Below are positions 45,283 through 55,365 of a DNA stretch of 64,000 nt, in pieces. Within the stretch, counting starts at the first letter, position 1; every line of letters begins with the position of its first letter. A model generated the notes under the pieces. It worked only from the letters and a program-made list of their open reading frames with translations, was not told the DNA's origin and did no database searches. This DNA comes from Prolixibacter sp. NT017 (GTDB taxonomy: Bacteria; Bacteroidota; Bacteroidia; Bacteroidales; Prolixibacteraceae). A program made the position numbers and the translations under genes. The stretch spans positions 3,534,001 to 3,598,000 of the forward strand of contig NZ_BLAV01000001.1 in the NCBI RefSeq assembly GCF_009617875.1. The letters are read 5' to 3'.

Positions 45283-46356
45283 TTATTTTAACTGCAAATC
45301 TTCCAGTAACCGAATATAAATATCGATTCCGTTCCGAATCTCTTCTTCCAAAATGTATTCATCGGGCGTGTGCGAGCGTGCCGAATCACCGGGACCGACT
45401 TTCACGGTAGTGTATGGAATAACTGCCTGATCAGACGTCGTTGGAGAACCGTAGGTTTCCAGTCCCAGCTCAACACCACGCTTCACCAGTGGGTGGTCAA
45501 GCGGAATGCCTGATGAATTGAGTCGATACGAACGAGCGGTCAGTTTGCTTTCGAGCAGACCGGAAAGCTTATCGAAAACTTCTTCATTGGAGTAACATTC
45601 GTTGGTCCGCACATCGATGACGAACTTACAACTATCGGGAACAACGTTGTGCTGATGACCGGCTTCGATTTGGGTTACGGTCGTCTTCACCGGTCCCAAA
45701 ACGGGCGATTCTTCCGGAAATTTAAAATCCAAAAGATGTTGAATATCGTCAAGTGCTTTGTAGATGGCATTGACTCCTTCGTTACGGGCCGCATGTCCGG
45801 TTTTGCCAACCGCTTCGGCGTCAATAACCAGCAACCCTTTTTCGGCGATGGCCAGATTCATCCCGGTAGGTTCGCCCACTAGCCCCAAATCAATCGGTCC
45901 CAGTTCGTCTAAAATGGAGGCGACGCCATTGGTCCCGGAAATCTCTTCTTCGGCGGTAGCACTCCAAATCAGGTTGAACGGCAATTCCGATAACTCGTCG
46001 AAATAGCGGAAAGCGGCCAGTTGGGCAACCACTGAGGCGCCGGCATCATTGCTGCCCAGACCGGTCAGTTTGCCATTTTCCACCACCGGCGTAAAGGGAT
46101 CATTCGTCCAACCATTGGCCGGCTTCACCGTATCGATGTGTGAATTGAACAACACAACGGGCTTCCCATCCTGCCAGTTCCTGTTCTTCAGCCAAAGATT
46201 ATTTCCCTGACGGAAAGGAGAAAATCCCCACTCCTTTGCCTGATTTTCCAGAAACGTAGCAACCGCATCCTCATCGCGACTTAACGACGGAATGCCAATC
46301 ATATCCTGCAGCAGACGATAGGCGTCGCTGTGAAGTTTTTCAATCGAAAGATTCAT
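45283..46356 (-). CDS. argE: M20 family deacylase, ArgE-type (N-acyl-citrulline/ornithine)
   Basis: The 357-residue zinc peptidase-family enzyme shows the metal ligands in LFNSHIDTVKPANGW, the catalytic Glu pair in SATAEEEISGTNG and the ligand Asp/Glu in GEPTGM. The His of the dimerisation domain is in GKTGHAARNEG. It is the last gene of the arg/pro operon, after argB. With an ArgF' transcarbamylase in the pathway, its substrate is expected to be N-acetyl- or, as argued for ArgF', N-succinyl-citrulline, which it would convert to citrulline for ArgG. Confidence 0.88.
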   Translation of the reverse strand: MNLSIEKLHSDAYRLLQDMIGIPSLSRDEDAVATFLENQAKEWGFSPFRQGNNLWLKNRNWQDGKPVVLFNSHIDTVKPANGWTNDPFTPVVENGKLTGLGSNDAGASVVAQLAAFRYFDELSELPFNLIWSATAEEEISGTNGVASILDELGPIDLGLVGEPTGMNLAIAEKGLLVIDAEAVGKTGHAARNEGVNAIYKALDDIQHLLDFKFPEESPVLGPVKTTVTQIEAGHQHNVVPDSCKFVIDVRTNECYSNEEVFDKLSGLLESKLTARSYRLNSSGIPLDHPLVKRGVELGLETYGSPTTSDQAVIPYTTVKVGPGDSARSHTPDEYILEEEIRNGIDIYIRLLEDLQLK

Positions 46357-46413
46357 AGCATAAGTAAACAGCTGCTTCCCGGACGGAAAGCAGCATCAAA
46401 TGAGTGTATTCAA

Positions 46414-47211
46414 TTATTCTTCCTCTTCTTCGTGGAAAAGTGCCAGGCGGGTTCCGCCTTTGGAACCGGAAAGGGCCGATGCGTTGGTCACGACCACCGC
46501 GTTAACTCCCTGTTTCATCGCATTGAAACCGGTCGTCAGTTTCGGAATCATGCCACCATTTACTGTTCCGGTCGATTTCATCTCTTCGAATTCGGCCATG
46601 GTAATTTCATCAATCACCGAATCTTCATCCGATTCGTCCATCAGCACGCCGCGTTTATCGAAGCAATAAATTAGCGTGACCCGATAACTGGAGCTTAACG
46701 CAATGGCCAGTTCCGAAGCAATGGTGTCGGCATTGGTATTGAATAATTGACCATCGCCGTCGTGCGTGATAGGCGCTACCACCGGAACCGCACCATTCTC
46801 GAGCAATTCGCGGAGCATGCGATTATTCACATTGACCACATCGCCCACAAAGCCGTAATCAACCTCGGCAACGGGACGTTTTTTGGCACGGACAACATCC
46901 AAATCGGCACCAGTCAATCCAAGAGCGTTGGTTCCCAAAGCCTGTAGCTTCGCAACCAGGTTTTTATTGACCAGGCCGGCATATACCATGGTAACCACCT
47001 CCAGGGTTCCTTCATCCGTAACGCGGCGACCTTCCACCATTTTCGGTTTAACGCCCAACTTTTCGCCAATGGCTGTCGCCTTGGTGCCTCCACCATGTAC
47101 CAGAATCTTATTTCCGGCGATGCGCGAAAAATCACGAAGCAGGTTTTGAAGCGATTCTTCTTCCTCCACTACCTTTCCGCCCACTTTGATGATGGTCAGA
47201 TGTTCGATCAT
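46414..47211 (-). CDS. argB: N-acylglutamate kinase ArgB
   Basis: ArgB phosphorylates the N-acylated glutamate. The 265 residues show the amino-acid kinase fold: IIKVGGKVVEEEESL with the phosphate Lys, ILVHGGGTKATAIGEKLG, PVVAPITHDGDGQLFNTNADT and GGMIPKLTTGFNAM. The tail is very acidic (FHEEEEE). Its start overlaps the argF' stop by four bases (ATGA type), which implies coupled translation. If the pathway is succinylated, the true substrate is N-succinylglutamate. Confidence 0.92.
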   Translation of the reverse strand: MIEHLTIIKVGGKVVEEEESLQNLLRDFSRIAGNKILVHGGGTKATAIGEKLGVKPKMVEGRRVTDEGTLEVVTMVYAGLVNKNLVAKLQALGTNALGLTGADLDVVRAKKRPVAEVDYGFVGDVVNVNNRMLRELLENGAVPVVAPITHDGDGQLFNTNADTIASELAIALSSSYRVTLIYCFDKRGVLMDESDEDSVIDEITMAEFEEMKSTGTVNGGMIPKLTTGFNAMKQGVNAVVVTNASALSGSKGGTRLALFHEEEEE

Positions 47212-48158
47212 TTTAGTTCCTCCAGTATCATTTTTAACACCGCCTGTGCCGATACTTCGCGGTTGGCAGCCTCCTGAATGACGATGGAATCGGGACTATC
47301 AATTACACCATCGGAAACAACCATATTCCGGCGAACCGGCAGGCAATGCATGAATTTTGCCTGATTGGTCAGAGCCATTTTTTCCTCGTCGACCGTCCAT
47401 TTTCGGTCACGGGAAAGGACCTGTCCATAACTACTGTAAGATGCCCAATTTTTTGCATAAATAAAATCGGCATTGGAAAAAGCTTTCTTCTGATCGTATT
47501 CAACCTTCACATCGCCCATAAATTCAGGCGCTAATTCATATCCTTCGGGATGGGTAACCACCAGTTCGTAATCGGTTTGACGCATCCATTCCACAAACGA
47601 ATTGGGAACAGCCTGCGGTAATGCTTTTGGATGTGGAGCCCAGGTCAGCACCACTTTAGGCCGCTCTTTCGTTTTAAACTCCTCAATGGTCACATGATCG
47701 GCAAATGACTGCAGCGGATGCCGTGTGGCGGCTTCCATGCTGACGACGGGAACGCCGGAGTAATCGATAAACTGGTTGATGATTTTTTCCTGGTAATCAT
47801 CTTCTTTGCTCTTGAACTGCGCGAACGACCGCACTCCAATAATATCACAGTATGAACCAATGACCGGAATTGCTTCCCGCAAATGTTCGGGTTTGTCTCC
47901 ATCCATGATGATCCCCAGCTCCGATTCGAGCTGCCAACCATCCTGATTCACGTTCAACACCATCGTGTTCATGCCCAGATTCATCGCCGCCTTTTGAGTA
48001 CTGAGGCGCGTACGCAAACTCGAGTTGAAGAAAATCAGCACCATGGTTTTGTTTTTGCCCAGATGCTGATAGGCAAACGGATTCTTTTTCATTTCGAAAG
48101 CGATTTTCAGCGCTTCGTCCAGGTCGGGTAAATCGTGTACGGATGTAAAATGCCTCAT
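47208..48158 (-). CDS. argF': ArgF' transcarbamylase, probably N-succinylornithine carbamoyltransferase
   Basis: The 316 residues belong to the AOTCase/SOTCase group rather than ordinary OTCase. The carbamoyl phosphate motif reads FFNSSLRTRLSTQKA, and ATRHPLQSFAD and HCLPVRRNM complete the site. Residue 90 is Pro (IIMDGDKPEHL). In this group Pro at this place goes with N-succinylornithine (Bacteroides fragilis type), and Glu with N-acetylornithine (Xanthomonas type). I infer the succinyl substrate from that residue and the close likeness to the Bacteroides enzyme. It sits between proA and argB in the operon. Confidence 0.9.
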   Translation of the reverse strand: MRHFTSVHDLPDLDEALKIAFEMKKNPFAYQHLGKNKTMVLIFFNSSLRTRLSTQKAAMNLGMNTMVLNVNQDGWQLESELGIIMDGDKPEHLREAIPVIGSYCDIIGVRSFAQFKSKEDDYQEKIINQFIDYSGVPVVSMEAATRHPLQSFADHVTIEEFKTKERPKVVLTWAPHPKALPQAVPNSFVEWMRQTDYELVVTHPEGYELAPEFMGDVKVEYDQKKAFSNADFIYAKNWASYSSYGQVLSRDRKWTVDEEKMALTNQAKFMHCLPVRRNMVVSDGVIDSPDSIVIQEAANREVSAQAVLKMILEELK

Positions 48159-48204
48159 GATCTATTTTTTCAGCTCGTTATGTATTCTTAATAAGTTGAT
48201 GAGA

Positions 48205-49455
48205 TTATTTCGGACGGATTTGTCCGTCGCCTTCTATCAGCCACTTGTAGCTGGTGAGTTCTTCCAACGCCATCGGGCCGCGGGCATGCAGCTTTTGTGT
48301 GCTAATGCCGATTTCGGCGCCCAAACCAAATTGCGCTCCGTCAGTGAAAGCAGTGCTGGCGTTTGTATACACTGATGAAGCATCGACCAGTTTGCGGAAC
48401 AGATCGAGATGCTCCTGATTTTCGGAAATGATGGCTTCGCTGTGCTTGGAACTGTATTCGGCAATGTGATCGAGCGCCTCTTCGAAAGACGCTACGGTTT
48501 TGATGGCCATTTTATAATCGAGAAACTCGGTTCCGAAGGATTCTTCGGTCGCCGGCTTCAATAAATCTTCCGGATAATGCTCTTCCAATGCTTCCATTGC
48601 CTGTTCGTCGGCAAAAATTTCCACCTGACTTTCCGGCAGCAATTCCGCCAGGTAAGGCAAATCGCTCAGACGCGACTCATGAATGACTAGGCAATCGAGC
48701 GCGTTACAAACACTCGGACGACGCGTTTTCGCATTGTTGATGATCTCGCGCCCTTTCTCTTCATCACCGAACTCATCGAAATACGTATGGCAAATTCCCG
48801 CACCCGTTTCGATGACCGGAATGGTTGCATTTTCGCGGACGTAATTGATGAGTCCCTGACTTCCGCGGGGAATCAGCAAGTCGACATAGCCCTGTGCATT
48901 GAGCAACTCGCCTGTCGCTTCCCTCCCGGGAGGAAGTAAAGTCAGTACATGGGCATCGATGTTGAACGATTTCAATACCCGGTGAATAATGGACACGATA
49001 GCTTCATTGGAATCCGCTGCATCGCTTCCGCCTTTCAACACACAAACATTTCCTGATTTCAGGCATAGCGAGAAAACGTCGAAGGTTACATTCGGACGGG
49101 CTTCGTAAATAATGCCGATGACACCAAACGGCACACTGACTCGTTTGATTTGCAATCCATTCGGTCGGGTTGTTTCCGACAATACTTTTCCCAACGGCGA
49201 AGCCATGGAAGCTACACTTCGCATGTCGGATGCAATTCCTTCGATTCGTTCCGCGGTCAGCTTCAGTCGGTCATACTTCGGATCGAATGGCGCCATCCTT
49301 TGCAGATCTTTCTCGTTCTCCTTCAGGATAAAATTCGTTTCCTTTACGGCTTCGTCAGCAACAGCCATCAACACCTGATTGATGGTCTCTTCCGTCACCA
49401 GATTCAGTTTCCGACTCGCCTGAAGCGCCTGCTCAAATTTTTCTCGATACTGCAT
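48205..49455 (-). CDS. proA: glutamate-5-semialdehyde dehydrogenase ProA
   Basis: ProA reduces glutamyl-5-phosphate to the semialdehyde in proline synthesis. The 416-residue aldehyde dehydrogenase-family protein shows [32 protein letters not shown] and the catalytic Cys in [15 protein letters not shown]; the C-terminus has [21 protein letters not shown]. Length is standard. It follows proB in the operon, but a 495-bp gap with a tandem array lies between the two. Confidence 0.95.
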   Translation of the reverse strand: MQYREKFEQALQASRKLNLVTEETINQVLMAVADEAVKETNFILKENEKDLQRMAPFDPKYDRLKLTAERIEGIASDMRSVASMASPLGKVLSETTRPNGLQIKRVSVPFGVIGIIYEARPNVTFDVFSLCLKSGNVCVLKGGSDAADSNEAIVSIIHRVLKSFNIDAHVLTLLPPGREATGELLNAQGYVDLLIPRGSQGLINYVRENATIPVIETGAGICHTYFDEFGDEEKGREIINNAKTRRPSVCNALDCLVIHESRLSDLPYLAELLPESQVEIFADEQAMEALEEHYPEDLLKPATEESFGTEFLDYKMAIKTVASFEEALDHIAEYSSKHSEAIISENQEHLDLFRKLVDASSVYTNASTAFTDGAQFGLGAEIGISTQKLHARGPMALEELTSYKWLIEGDGQIRPK

Positions 49456-49579
49456 GTCCGGTCGTTTTTTTCAGTTTCTGTTGTTTCAATAGGTGGGTCC
49501 TGTTATTCTTCCCCAACACTGGAGAACAATATTCTTTAAACGATTTGCGACCCCTCTAAATTTTTCTGCTATTAATCAA

Positions 49580-49705
49580 ACTATATTGGATGCTTCTCAA
49601 ACCGTTTTAGATACTTCTTAAATCGCGCTAGATACCCACCACACCGTCTTAGATGACCACCACATCGTCTTAGATGACCACCACACCGTCTTAGATAATC
49701 ACCGG
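49580..49705. repeat. 21-bp tandem array, six units, between proB and proA
   Basis: Six head-to-tail units of exactly 21 bp start at 49580, 49601, 49622, 49643, 49664 and 49685. The three central ones are nearly identical (ACCGTCTTAGATGACCACCA plus C), and the outer ones diverge toward the left (ACTATATTGGATGCTTCTCA plus A). The core TAGAT is kept in five units. It is gene-free and has no spacers. The remaining 49706-49950 is AT-rich with no gene seen. Confidence 0.85.
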
Positions 49706-49950
49706 AATTAACTAGAGCGACTTATTAATTACTTTGTTTTTTATAAATCTTTTTATTAAACACCCACAATATTTTTAATCATATAGTTGAATCCATTTAA
49801 TATTTATAAAAATCTATTGGTGTCTTTTAAACATTTATTGCCATTTTGCCAGAATATCTTAATTCTTCTGAAATTTCTTATAGACAATTCATTTGACTCC
49901 CCAAATTTTCCAACATCTCCAGGGAGAAACACCTCCGTTAAAACCAGGCG

Positions 49951-51036
49951 CTACCCCAGGTAAAGGTAATCGTAGTGAATAAATGGTTTGTCGTATTTAG
50001 CGCCCATTTCCCGTTCCACAATTTTGGAGGAGAAGCCCGCTTTCCCCAATCCCAGCAACTTTCCACCGGCATCTTTCACCCGCACGATGTCGCCGGTTTT
50101 AAACTGCCCCTGCACCCCGGTAATTCCGATAGTGAGCAAGCTGGTTGCCCGGTGGGAAAGCAACGCATCGCGGGCGCCGTCATTCACAAACACTTCGCCG
50201 CGGGCAAAATCGTCTGAGTGTGCCAGCCACTTCTTCACTGTATTCGATTTCCGTTTTTCCGGTTCGAACCAGGTATGTGGTATATCCGAGTTCGGATCCA
50301 TCAAATCAGTCAGAATATTCAAATGAACACCGTTCGCAATATGAACGGCTACGCCCTGCCCTGCCAACTTCGAGGCGATAGAACTTTTGGTTAACATGCC
50401 TCCCCGGCCGAAATTCGACTTCTGAGTAGAAATTAATTCTTCAGAAACCGTTTCGCCAACAGCAATATGCCGAATCAATTCACTGTCCGGTTCGCCCGGG
50501 TTTCCACGGTATACTCCATCCACATTGGTCAGCAAAAACAGCGCCTCCACATCCATCATGGAAGCAATGAGGCCGGAAAGTTCGTCGTTATCGGTAAACA
50601 TCAATTCCGTAACCGAAATGGCATCGTTCTCATTGATAACCGGCACGACGCCACTTTCGAGCAACGTGTTGATGCAATTACGCATGTTCAGGTAATGTTG
50701 CCGGTCGCTGAAGTTCTCCTTGGTGGTTAAAACCTGGGCACACGTCAGTCCGTGCTCCCTGAACAGGTCGGCATACCGGTTGATGAGCTTTACCTGCCCT
50801 ACGGCGGACCACAACTGCCTCCTTGAAACCGTATCGTGCTTTTTCTGGGGCTCCACCTCAGCCCGACCTGCAGCTACCGCACCCGATGAAACGAGAATCA
50901 CCCTGACACCTTTTTTCTGCAACGCAGCAATCTGATCGACAAAGTGCGCCATACGCGCAACATTCAGCATACCGTCTTCGCGGGTAAGCAGATTGCTTCC
51001 AATTTTCACCACAATGCTGGAGTAGCGGTTTGCCAT
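49951..51036 (-). CDS. proB: glutamate 5-kinase ProB with PUA domain
   Basis: ProB phosphorylates glutamate in the first step of proline synthesis. The 361 residues have the kinase part (IVVKIGSNLLTRE, VILVSSGAVAAGR, VVPVINENDAISV, GRGGMLTKSSIASKLAGQG) and a C-terminal PUA domain (about 270-350: EVFVNDGARDALLSHRATSL). Feedback by proline is usual in the family. The proC gene is 72 bp upstream in the same operon. Confidence 0.95.
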   Translation of the reverse strand: MANRYSSIVVKIGSNLLTREDGMLNVARMAHFVDQIAALQKKGVRVILVSSGAVAAGRAEVEPQKKHDTVSRRQLWSAVGQVKLINRYADLFREHGLTCAQVLTTKENFSDRQHYLNMRNCINTLLESGVVPVINENDAISVTELMFTDNDELSGLIASMMDVEALFLLTNVDGVYRGNPGEPDSELIRHIAVGETVSEELISTQKSNFGRGGMLTKSSIASKLAGQGVAVHIANGVHLNILTDLMDPNSDIPHTWFEPEKRKSNTVKKWLAHSDDFARGEVFVNDGARDALLSHRATSLLTIGITGVQGQFKTGDIVRVKDAGGKLLGLGKAGFSSKIVEREMGAKYDKPFIHYDYLYLG

Positions 51037-51108
51037 GAGATAAATGCCTTTTTTCCTGAAAAGTAAATTTCAGGCGAATGGGGGTTTTACATTTCCGGAG
51101 ACGGATAC

Positions 51109-51903
51109 TTAACCGTTGTTAATTTTATTGTATGATACCAGTAATCCCTGAATTAAAGCCGACGAAAATCCCTGATGTTCCATCGCGTTCAATCCTGAGA
51201 TGGTAATTCCTTTCGGTGTGGTTACCTTGTCGATTTCCCTTTCGGGATGATGACCAGTTTGCAGAATGAGTTCGGTAGCACCCTTCACCGTCTGAGCAAC
51301 AATTTCCTGCGCTACTTCTGCGCCAAAGCCAATCTCAATCCCACCTTGCGTAGCCGCACGAATGAATCGAAGAGCAAACGCAATCCCACAGGCTCCCAAG
51401 ACAGTAGCGGCTGCCATCAGCTCTTCATTGATGTAGATAACTTTTCCAAGCGTTTCGAAAAGCTCCTGAATCACCTCTTTTTGCTCGTCATTGCAATCGG
51501 GTGCCGAAATACAGGTCATCGACTCCTGCAGTGCAATGGCTGTGTTTGGCATCACCCGGAATGGAATAACATTGTCTGGCAACCACGATTTCAAGCTCTC
51601 AATGCTCACACCCGTCATCAGTGAAGCCACCATCTGCCCGGTAACAAGCGCGCTACTAATTCCCTGAAGGACACCTTCGGCCTGGTAAGGTTTCACCGCC
51701 ACAATAACCAAATCGGCTCCTTTCACCGCAGCGGCGTTGTCTGCAGTAACACGAACACCTTGCTTTGCCAGGTCGTCGAGCAAATGCGGTCGCCGACGGG
51801 TAATCACCAGTTGCTTCGCAGGTAAACCGGCTTTCAAAAAGCCCTCGGCCATGGCCCGTCCCAGGTTTCCTCCTCCAATGATGCAAATATTCAGGTTCTT
51901 CAT
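51109..51903 (-). CDS. proC: pyrroline-5-carboxylate reductase ProC
   Basis: From the ATG at 51903 the protein has 264 residues and completes proline synthesis. The N-terminal Rossmann motif is NICIIGGGNLGRAMAEG, followed by VIVAVKPYQ and VMPNTAIALQESMT. The C-terminal dimerisation signature is TPKGITISGLNAMEHQGFSSALIQGL. The frame is open upstream to 51972, but that would add a hydrophobic stretch foreign to the family. It lies between argD and proB. Confidence 0.94.
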   Translation of the reverse strand: MKNLNICIIGGGNLGRAMAEGFLKAGLPAKQLVITRRRPHLLDDLAKQGVRVTADNAAAVKGADLVIVAVKPYQAEGVLQGISSALVTGQMVASLMTGVSIESLKSWLPDNVIPFRVMPNTAIALQESMTCISAPDCNDEQKEVIQELFETLGKVIYINEELMAAATVLGACGIAFALRFIRAATQGGIEIGFGAEVAQEIVAQTVKGATELILQTGHHPEREIDKVTTPKGITISGLNAMEHQGFSSALIQGLLVSYNKINNG

Positions 51904-52006
51904 AGCTTTTCTCATTTTTGTCCTATTCTGCGTTACCACAAACCTAAAGCAGAACACAAATAAGACAATCAATTTAATACATTTTGCCGGTATTTTTAAC
52001 CAATTA

Positions 52007-53131
52007 TTAACCCAATACCCTTTTCAGCGATAATAAAAACCGCTCGGCTTGTTCACGGGTAACAGCTAAAGGTGGCAACAAACGGATGGTGTGAGTTCCG
52101 GTTACACCGGTAAATATCTTTTCTTCGAAGAGCAGCTTCTTTCGGATTTCTGCAATAGGCTCATCGAACTCCAATCCGAGCATCAGACCGCGGCCACGGA
52201 CTTCCTTGATTTTGTCAATGCCAGTCAGCGACGCCATCAGGTAGTTGCCTACAACTTCAGCGTTTTCGATTAACTGCTCATTCTGCATAATGTCTAACAC
52301 AGCAATGCTGGCAGCACAGGCAAGATAATTGCCACCAAAAGTTGTTCCCAGCATTCCTTTGCGGGCTTCAAACTCCGGACTAATCAAAACGCCTCCTACC
52401 GGGAAACCGTTTCCCATTCCTTTCGCTATGGTGATGAGATCGGGCTTCACATTGGCATATTGATGCGCAAAGAATTTTCCGCTTCGCCCGTAACCCGATT
52501 GGATTTCATCCAGAATCAGGACAGTTCCGTACCGATGACAAAGTTTTCCGGCTTCTTCCAGGAAAGAAGGTTCCGGCACACGGCAACCCCCAATGCCCTG
52601 AATGCCTTCCACTATGACCGCCGCCACATCGCCTTCCATTAGTTCGCTTTCTAAGGCTTCTACATCATTCAATGGAAGAAAAGTCCGCTCCACGGTATCG
52701 TTCAAAGGTGACACAATGGAAGGGTTATCGGTTACAGCTACGGCTGCAGAAGTACGGCCATGAAACGACTTCTCGAAAGAAACAATGCGGGCTCTTTCTG
52801 TATGAAAGGAAGCCAGCTTCAATGCATTTTCGTTGGCTTCGGCACCCGAGTTGCACAGGAAAAGAGAATAATCTTCGTAACCGGAAAGTGCTCCCAGCTT
52901 ATGAGCGAGTTCGCGCTGTAATGGATTCTGGACTGAGTTGGAATAGAATCCCATTTTCTTCAGCTGTTCGCTCAACATTTGAACATAATAAGGATGCGAA
53001 TGCCCAACAGAAATCACGGCGTGTCCGCCGTATAAATCGAGGTATTCGACGCCATTTTTATCGGTGATGGTACACCCTTTGGCCGCCACCGGTTCTACAT
53101 CGAACAGCGGATATACATCGAAAAGTTCCAT
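52007..53131 (-). CDS. argD: N-acylornithine aminotransferase ArgD
   Basis: The 374-residue class III PLP aminotransferase makes N-acylornithine from the semialdehyde. It shows LYGGHAVISVGHSHPYY, CNSGAEANENALKLA, ILDEIQSGYGRSGKFF and the PLP Lys in TIAKGMGNGFPVGGVL. Acetylated and succinylated substrates are both accepted by members of this family. It lies 25 bp after argC. Confidence 0.93.
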   Translation of the reverse strand: MELFDVYPLFDVEPVAAKGCTITDKNGVEYLDLYGGHAVISVGHSHPYYVQMLSEQLKKMGFYSNSVQNPLQRELAHKLGALSGYEDYSLFLCNSGAEANENALKLASFHTERARIVSFEKSFHGRTSAAVAVTDNPSIVSPLNDTVERTFLPLNDVEALESELMEGDVAAVIVEGIQGIGGCRVPEPSFLEEAGKLCHRYGTVLILDEIQSGYGRSGKFFAHQYANVKPDLITIAKGMGNGFPVGGVLISPEFEARKGMLGTTFGGNYLACAASIAVLDIMQNEQLIENAEVVGNYLMASLTGIDKIKEVRGRGLMLGLEFDEPIAEIRKKLLFEEKIFTGVTGTHTIRLLPPLAVTREQAERFLLSLKRVLG

Positions 53132-53155
53132 GTTTTTTCGAATTTATTTTTGGGA

Positions 53156-54127
53156 TTAAAATGCGACCGGCTTCAGGTTGAGCCCGGCGGTTTCCTTCAA
53201 TCCGAACATCAGGTTCATGTTCTGTACAGCCTGCCCTGACGCACCTTTCAAAAGGTTATCGGTGCAGGAGAGAATAAGCAGTTTGCCATCATGTTTTTCC
53301 AGGTAAAGCAGTGCTTTATTGGTATTCACCACCTGCTTCAGGTCCGGATTTTCCGGTGACAAATGCACAAACGGATGCCCTTCGTAATAGCGCTGATACA
53401 GTTCGCGGGCTTCTTCCACTGTTCCTTCGAAATCGGTGTAAACCGAAGCAAAAATACCGCGCGCATGATTTCCCCTTACGGGAATGAAATTCAACGGTTG
53501 CTCAAACTGCCCTTGCAGCTGTGCTAAGCTTTGACGGATTTCTCCCAGATGCTGGTGCTGAAAAGCTTTGTACACCGACACATTGCTGTTGCGCCAGCTA
53601 AAATGCGAAGTCCCGGAAGGAGACTGACCCGCCCCGGTTGAGCCTGTAATGGCATGTACATGCACTTCGTTTGTGAGCAAACCAGCTGCCGCCAATGGCA
53701 GCAAAGTCAACTGAATACCGGTAGCAAAACATCCTGGATTGGCAATGCGTTTCGCGGTGCGAATCTCTTCGCGGTTCAATTCGGGTAAACCGTATACGAA
53801 ATCGTTTCCTTCCCGCTTTAAGCGGAAATCATGACTCAGATCGATAATTTTTACACGCTGCGGAACGTCGTTCTTTTCAAGATATTCGGCTGACTTTCCA
53901 TGTCCCATACAGAGAAATATCACGTCAACAGCATCAAAGTCAATATCAGAAAACACCAAATCGGTCTCCCCGATTAAATCTTTGTGCACCGAAGTAACCG
54001 GTTGCCCGTCGTTGCTGGAACTTTGTATACAGGAAACATCGGCAGCCGGATGATTTAACAGGATGCGCAAAAGCTCACCCGCCGTATAACCCGCACCGCC
54101 AACGATCCCCGTGCTTACTGTAGCCAT
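53156..54127 (-). CDS. argC: N-acylglutamyl-phosphate reductase ArgC
   Basis: The 323-residue NADPH-dependent reductase has the Rossmann start GIVGGAGYTAGELLRIL, the catalytic Cys in IANPGCFATGIQLT, and HVHAITGSTGAGQSPSGTSH with VRGNHARGIFA further on. It fits the shorter ArgC type. It follows argG by 9 bp, so translation is likely coupled. Confidence 0.94.
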   Translation of the reverse strand: MATVSTGIVGGAGYTAGELLRILLNHPAADVSCIQSSSNDGQPVTSVHKDLIGETDLVFSDIDFDAVDVIFLCMGHGKSAEYLEKNDVPQRVKIIDLSHDFRLKREGNDFVYGLPELNREEIRTAKRIANPGCFATGIQLTLLPLAAAGLLTNEVHVHAITGSTGAGQSPSGTSHFSWRNSNVSVYKAFQHQHLGEIRQSLAQLQGQFEQPLNFIPVRGNHARGIFASVYTDFEGTVEEARELYQRYYEGHPFVHLSPENPDLKQVVNTNKALLYLEKHDGKLLILSCTDNLLKGASGQAVQNMNLMFGLKETAGLNLKPVAF

Positions 54128-54136
54128 TGAATGTGT

Positions 54137-55327
54137 TTATTTCTTGTTGACTGAATAGAAAATCTTCAACTGGTTGCCCAGAATTTTGGTAAATCCTTTG
54201 GCATCATCTGCAGTCCAGCCCTTATTCATCTCGCCGTATTCACCGAATTCCGACTTCATCAAATCGTGCTCCGATTCAATTCCTACTAACTGGAAGGTGT
54301 ACGGACGCAGTTTGACAATCACCTTTCCGGTAACATTCTCTTGTGTACTTTCCAGGAATTTTTCGATATCGCGCATCACCGGCTCGAGGTACATCGCTTC
54401 GTGAAGAAACATTCCATACCAGTTGCCCAACTGATCTTTCCAGTACTGCTGCCATTTGGTCAGCGTATGTTTTTCCAGCATCTGGTGTGCTTTGATAATA
54501 AGCATCGGAGCAGCTGCTTCGAATCCTACCCGGCCTTTGATACCGATGATGGTATCGCCGATGTGCATGTCGCGGCCAACAGCCCATACAGAACCAATTT
54601 CTTCCACCTGACGGATAGCATCGATGGTGCTGAAATGCTTGTTGCCATTCACCCCTTTCAACTGACCTTTCACAAAATCGAGGGTCAATGTCTCCTCACC
54701 TTCCTTCTTCAGCTGGCTTGGATACGCCTCTTCCGGTAATGTCTGATTACTGGTCAGCGTCTCCTTACCTCCGATACTGGTTCCCCAGAGTCCGGCATTA
54801 ATGGAGTAAGCCATCTTCGTATAATCGGCCTGTACACCGTGATCTTTCAGGTAGTTGATCTCAAACTCACGGGTCAGCTCCATGTCACGCGTAGGCGTAA
54901 TAATTTCGATTTCCGGTGCCAAAACCTGAAAAGCCAAATCAAAACGAATCTGGTCGTTTCCGGCACCGGTACTACCGTGAGCCACATATTTGGCGCCAAT
55001 TTTTTTCGCATACTCAATGATGGCGATGGCTTGAAAAATACGCTCCGAACTGACAGAAATGGGATAGGTATTATTTCGCAATACATTACCATACACCATG
55101 TATTTAATACCTTTCTGGTAATACTCTTCCGTTACGTCGAGGGTTTTGTGACTCTTCACTCCCAGCGCGTACGCACGTTTTTCAATATCGGTCAGTTCTT
55201 CAGGAGAAAATCCTCCTGTATTGGCTATCGCCGTATGAACTTCCAAGTCCTTTTCTTTCGACAGATAGATGGCACAATACGATGTATCCAAACCTCCGCT
55301 AAATGCCAGAACTACTTTTTCACTCAT
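54137..55327 (-). CDS. argG: argininosuccinate synthase ArgG
   Basis: ArgG joins citrulline and aspartate with ATP. The 396 residues contain the pyrophosphatase P-loop-like VLAFSGGLDTSYCAIYL, the site VAHGSTGAGNDQIRF and SINAGLWGTSIGGKET. It stands between the GNAT acyltransferase and argC. The frame begins MSEKVVLAFSGG, the normal family start. Confidence 0.95.
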   Translation of the reverse strand: MSEKVVLAFSGGLDTSYCAIYLSKEKDLEVHTAIANTGGFSPEELTDIEKRAYALGVKSHKTLDVTEEYYQKGIKYMVYGNVLRNNTYPISVSSERIFQAIAIIEYAKKIGAKYVAHGSTGAGNDQIRFDLAFQVLAPEIEIITPTRDMELTREFEINYLKDHGVQADYTKMAYSINAGLWGTSIGGKETLTSNQTLPEEAYPSQLKKEGEETLTLDFVKGQLKGVNGNKHFSTIDAIRQVEEIGSVWAVGRDMHIGDTIIGIKGRVGFEAAAPMLIIKAHQMLEKHTLTKWQQYWKDQLGNWYGMFLHEAMYLEPVMRDIEKFLESTQENVTGKVIVKLRPYTFQLVGIESEHDLMKSEFGEYGEMNKGWTADDAKGFTKILGNQLKIFYSVNKK

Positions 55328-55365
55328 AACTGTTTATGCTTTTTTCCGTTAACCGGATAAGATGA

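Noticed and set aside
49580..49705. CRISPR array
   Set aside because: Units are contiguous without unique spacers, 21 bp long, and no cas genes are in the window. The same applies to the other two arrays.
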